Source: Deltaproteobacteria bacterium (lineage in GTDB: Bacteria; Desulfobacterota_B; Binatia; Binatales; Binataceae). From it: a stretch of 6,949 nt of DNA. Under the pieces are notes generated by a model, which searched no databases, had not been told where the DNA came from, and saw nothing but the letters and a program-made list of their open reading frames with translations. Positions 4,783-6,949 of the stretch are shown piece after piece (the stretch's first letter is position 1; the number at the start of each line of letters is the position of its first letter). Location of the stretch: positions 1 to 6,949 of the forward strand of contig JAKAVX010000134.1 in NCBI GenBank assembly GCA_021827465.1, read 5' to 3'. The position numbers and the translations under genes are program-made.

Positions 4783-6949
4783 TCAGGCGGCGTAGTTGAA
4801 GCGCCTGAGTGCGAAGACCTTGAGAAAGTCGAGCGCGGCCATGTAGACGGCGCAGCTTGTCATCACGATCCCGATCGCCGTCCATCCGAGCGGCGCCATC
4901 AGTATTCCCCGTGCGGCCATGATGCTGACGACCGCAATGTCCGCGATTGAACTCGTCACAAGCCATCGGCTCGGCGCGGAGTTCCAGAAATGGCGCCGTT
5001 CGCGCACCAGGTAGACGGTCCCCTGTCCGGTGAATACGAGCGTCAGGAACACGAGGGTCTGCAACTGGCCAAGCGGCAGAGCTAGCCAGTCACGTCCGAA
5101 AATGAAAAGCGCGAACGACACGACAAGAACCATCGTGCCAATAACCAGTCCGACCGCCATCAGCGCGCCGATATGCCATCGGTCGGGCGTGCGCGAAAAG
5201 GAGACGCGATCGGGTGATATCGACATGGTTACGAAATCGTTGGCGAAAAGCAGCAGGACGATCAGGAGCGGCGTGATGATAAAGACGCGGGTGAGTATCA
5301 CGCCCAGGGTCAGGAACAGCGCGATCTGGAACGTCTTGACGATCTTGTTGAGCGTGTAGGTCAGCATCCGCTGGTAGATACGCCGGCTCGTTTCCACCGC
5401 GGAGAGAAGATCGGTCAGGCCCGCGTTGGTGAGCACCAGGCTCGCGGCGGCCTTTGCGACGTCGGTCGCGCTGGCGACCGCGATTCCGACCTCGGCCTGC
5501 TTGAGCGCGGGCGCGTCGTTCACGCCGTCGCCGGTCATCCCGACCACGTCGCCGCTTCGCTGGAGACGGCGCACGAGATTGAACTTGTCCTCGGGAAAGA
5601 CGCCGGCGAAGACGTCGTAGTCGGGACCGTCGCCGTCGATACCCGCGCGAAGCCTTTCGGCGGGGCAGACGCGCTCGCCAATACCGACCTCGGCGGCGAC
5701 CGCGCGCGCGGTCTCGGGACCGTCGCCCGTGACCATCACGACTCGCACGCCGAGATCGCCAAGGCGTTTGACAAGCTCGGCGGAATCCTCGCGCGGAGGG
5801 TCTTCGAAGCCGAGCAGACCGGCCATCCTGAGCGCACCCTCGGGACCCGACGCGACCGCGAGCACCCGGTAACCGTGAGCCGCAAGGCGTTCGACATCGG
5901 CGTCGATCGCGGGACCGCCGGCGACCCGCGCGGCGATCGCGTGGGGCGCGCCCTTGAGCACGCGCACGCGAGCCGAGTCGCGAAGCAGCACCGCTTCGGC
6001 GAGCTTGGTCGCGGGATCGAAGGGAATCAGTTCAATGCGCTCCGGCGGCGCGGCCGGCAGATTGCGCTCGCGCGCCCGGGCAAGGATTGCGAGGTCGAGA
6101 GGGTCCTGCGTGGCTTCGTCGCTCGCGGCGGCGGCGATACGGAGCAGGTCGTCTTCGGTGAACGGCTGATAAACCCGGAGATCGGCGAGCGCGAGCTGAT
6201 TTTTCGTGATGGTGCCGGTCTTGTCGCTGCACAGCAGGTTCATCGCGGCCGCCTCTTCGATCGCGGAAAGCCGCGTCGCCAGCACCCCGTGGTGGGCGAG
6301 TTCCAGCGAGCCAAGCGCGGTGGCAAGCGTGAACGTCGCCGGCAACGCGACCGGCACCGAGGCGACCAGCAGGATCAGCGCGAACGGCAAGACCTCCCCG
6401 AGCGGTATCCCGACGATTTGCGAGTATCCAATCAGCAGAAGCACGAGCGCGGTGTCCATCGCGACCAGGTACTTGACGATCGTGAAGATGATCGATTCGA
6501 GATGGCTTACGGTCTTCGCCGAGCGCACCAGTTCCGCGGTTTTGCCGAACGCGGTGCGTGCTCCGGTCGCGACGACCTCGCCGCTGGCTTCGCCCCTGCG
6601 AACGACCGCGCCCGCGTGGGCCGTGCTTTCCGGTTCGGCCTCGACCGGCATCGACTCGCCGGTCAACGCCGATTGATCGAGAAGGATTTGTCCTTCACCC
6701 AGGCGAACGTCGGCGGGCACCAGGTCGCCCATGCGCAGATGGACGTAATCGCCGGGCACCAGTTCCTCCGCGGCGAGCATCCGCCACGCGCCGTCGCGCA
6801 GGACCCGCGTGCGGACGGCGAGGCGCTTTTTCAAAAGAAGCAATGCGCCCTGCGCGCGATTCTCCTGGAGCAGGCTCAGGACCGCGTTGAAGACGAGCAG
6901 TACCGCGATAATCGCCCCTTCCAGGTTCTTACCGAGGATGAGTTCGAGA
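4783..6949 (-). CDS. P-type ATPase, plasma-membrane proton-pump type (P3A), 5' end outside window
   Basis: This inner-membrane ATPase most likely exports protons using ATP. The frame is open to the window edge, giving 721 visible codons; the earliest start-like codon (TTG at 6841-6843) lies inside conserved sequence, so the true start is beyond 6949. Numbering from the first full codon: helix M2 and QENRAQ (about 9-33), actuator TGES (96-99), M3-M4 (about 153-215) with P-V-A-L-P, phosphorylation site DKTGT (Asp242), nucleotide-domain KGAP (332-335), MVTGD (405-409), TGDGVNDAP (472-480), then six C-terminal helices (about 539-710). Asp571 in F-A-N-D-F of M6 sits where plant and fungal proton pumps carry their essential proton-binding Asp. 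No heavy-metal CxC or CPC motif is seen in the visible part. No long C-terminal regulatory domain follows the last helix. P3A is favoured over Mg-type P3B, but the ion is inferred from family resemblance. Confidence 0.92.
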   Translation of the reverse strand, partial: LELILGKNLEGAIIAVLLVFNAVLSLLQENRAQGALLLLKKRLAVRTRVLRDGAWRMLAAEELVPGDYVHLRMGDLVPADVRLGEGQILLDQSALTGESMPVEAEPESTAHAGAVVRRGEASGEVVATGARTAFGKTAELVRSAKTVSHLESIIFTIVKYLVAMDTALVLLLIGYSQIVGIPLGEVLPFALILLVASVPVALPATFTLATALGSLELAHHGVLATRLSAIEEAAAMNLLCSDKTGTITKNQLALADLRVYQPFTEDDLLRIAAAASDEATQDPLDLAILARARERNLPAAPPERIELIPFDPATKLAEAVLLRDSARVRVLKGAPHAIAARVAGGPAIDADVERLAAHGYRVLAVASGPEGALRMAGLLGFEDPPREDSAELVKRLGDLGVRVVMVTGDGPETARAVAAEVGIGERVCPAERLRAGIDGDGPDYDVFAGVFPEDKFNLVRRLQRSGDVVGMTGDGVNDAPALKQAEVGIAVASATDVAKAAASLVLTNAGLTDLLSAVETSRRIYQRMLTYTLNKIVKTFQIALFLTLGVILTRVFIITPLLIVLLLFANDFVTMSISPDRVSFSRTPDRWHIGALMAVGLVIGTMVLVVSFALFIFGRDWLALPLGQLQTLVFLTLVFTGQGTVYLVRERRHFWNSAPSRWLVTSSIADIAVVSIMAARGILMAPLGWTAIGIVMTSCAVYMAALDFLKVFALRRFNYAA

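Noticed and set aside
6841..6843. TTG as the start of the P-type ATPase
   Set aside because: The reading frame upstream to the window edge encodes conserved M2 and QENRAQ sequence, so the gene is truncated by the window and does not begin here.

Overview
The window is a high-GC bacterial segment in which all five genes lie on the minus strand. Two exported c-type haem proteins with signal peptides and one Tat-exported enzyme point to a Gram-negative bacterium with periplasmic respiratory or redox chemistry. The base composition and mix of families would fit an uncultured soil or sediment lineage, but no marker gene here fixes the phylum. No rRNA, tRNA, CRISPR array, insertion sequence or phage gene was seen.

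In transcription order, right to left: (1) 4783-6949 is the 3' part of a P-type ATPase of the plasma-membrane proton pump type (P3A); its N-terminus lies beyond the window. (2) 3570-4643 is a class I SAM-dependent methyltransferase with an N-terminal winged-helix domain (Rv2258c-like), starting at an ATG with a purine-rich ribosome site. (3) 3313-3569 is a 257-base intergenic region with a tandem pair of direct repeats and a small perfect hairpin; it probably controls the genes to its left. (4) 1987-3312, 796-1956 and 12-764 form a tight cluster, with gaps of 30 and 31 bases and a good Shine-Dalgarno sequence before each gene. It is very likely an operon.

The operon encodes a di-haem peroxidase/MauG-family protein, a Tat-exported calcineurin-like metallophosphoesterase, and a small single-haem cytochrome c whose C-terminal domain resembles the SoxA/TsdA (thiosulfate-active) cytochromes. 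All three products appear to act outside the cytoplasm. The two haem proteins could exchange electrons, while the phosphoesterase is the unexpected partner. This trio is the most interesting part of the window: its ligand residues depart from the textbook members of each family, and its joint substrate is not apparent from sequence.
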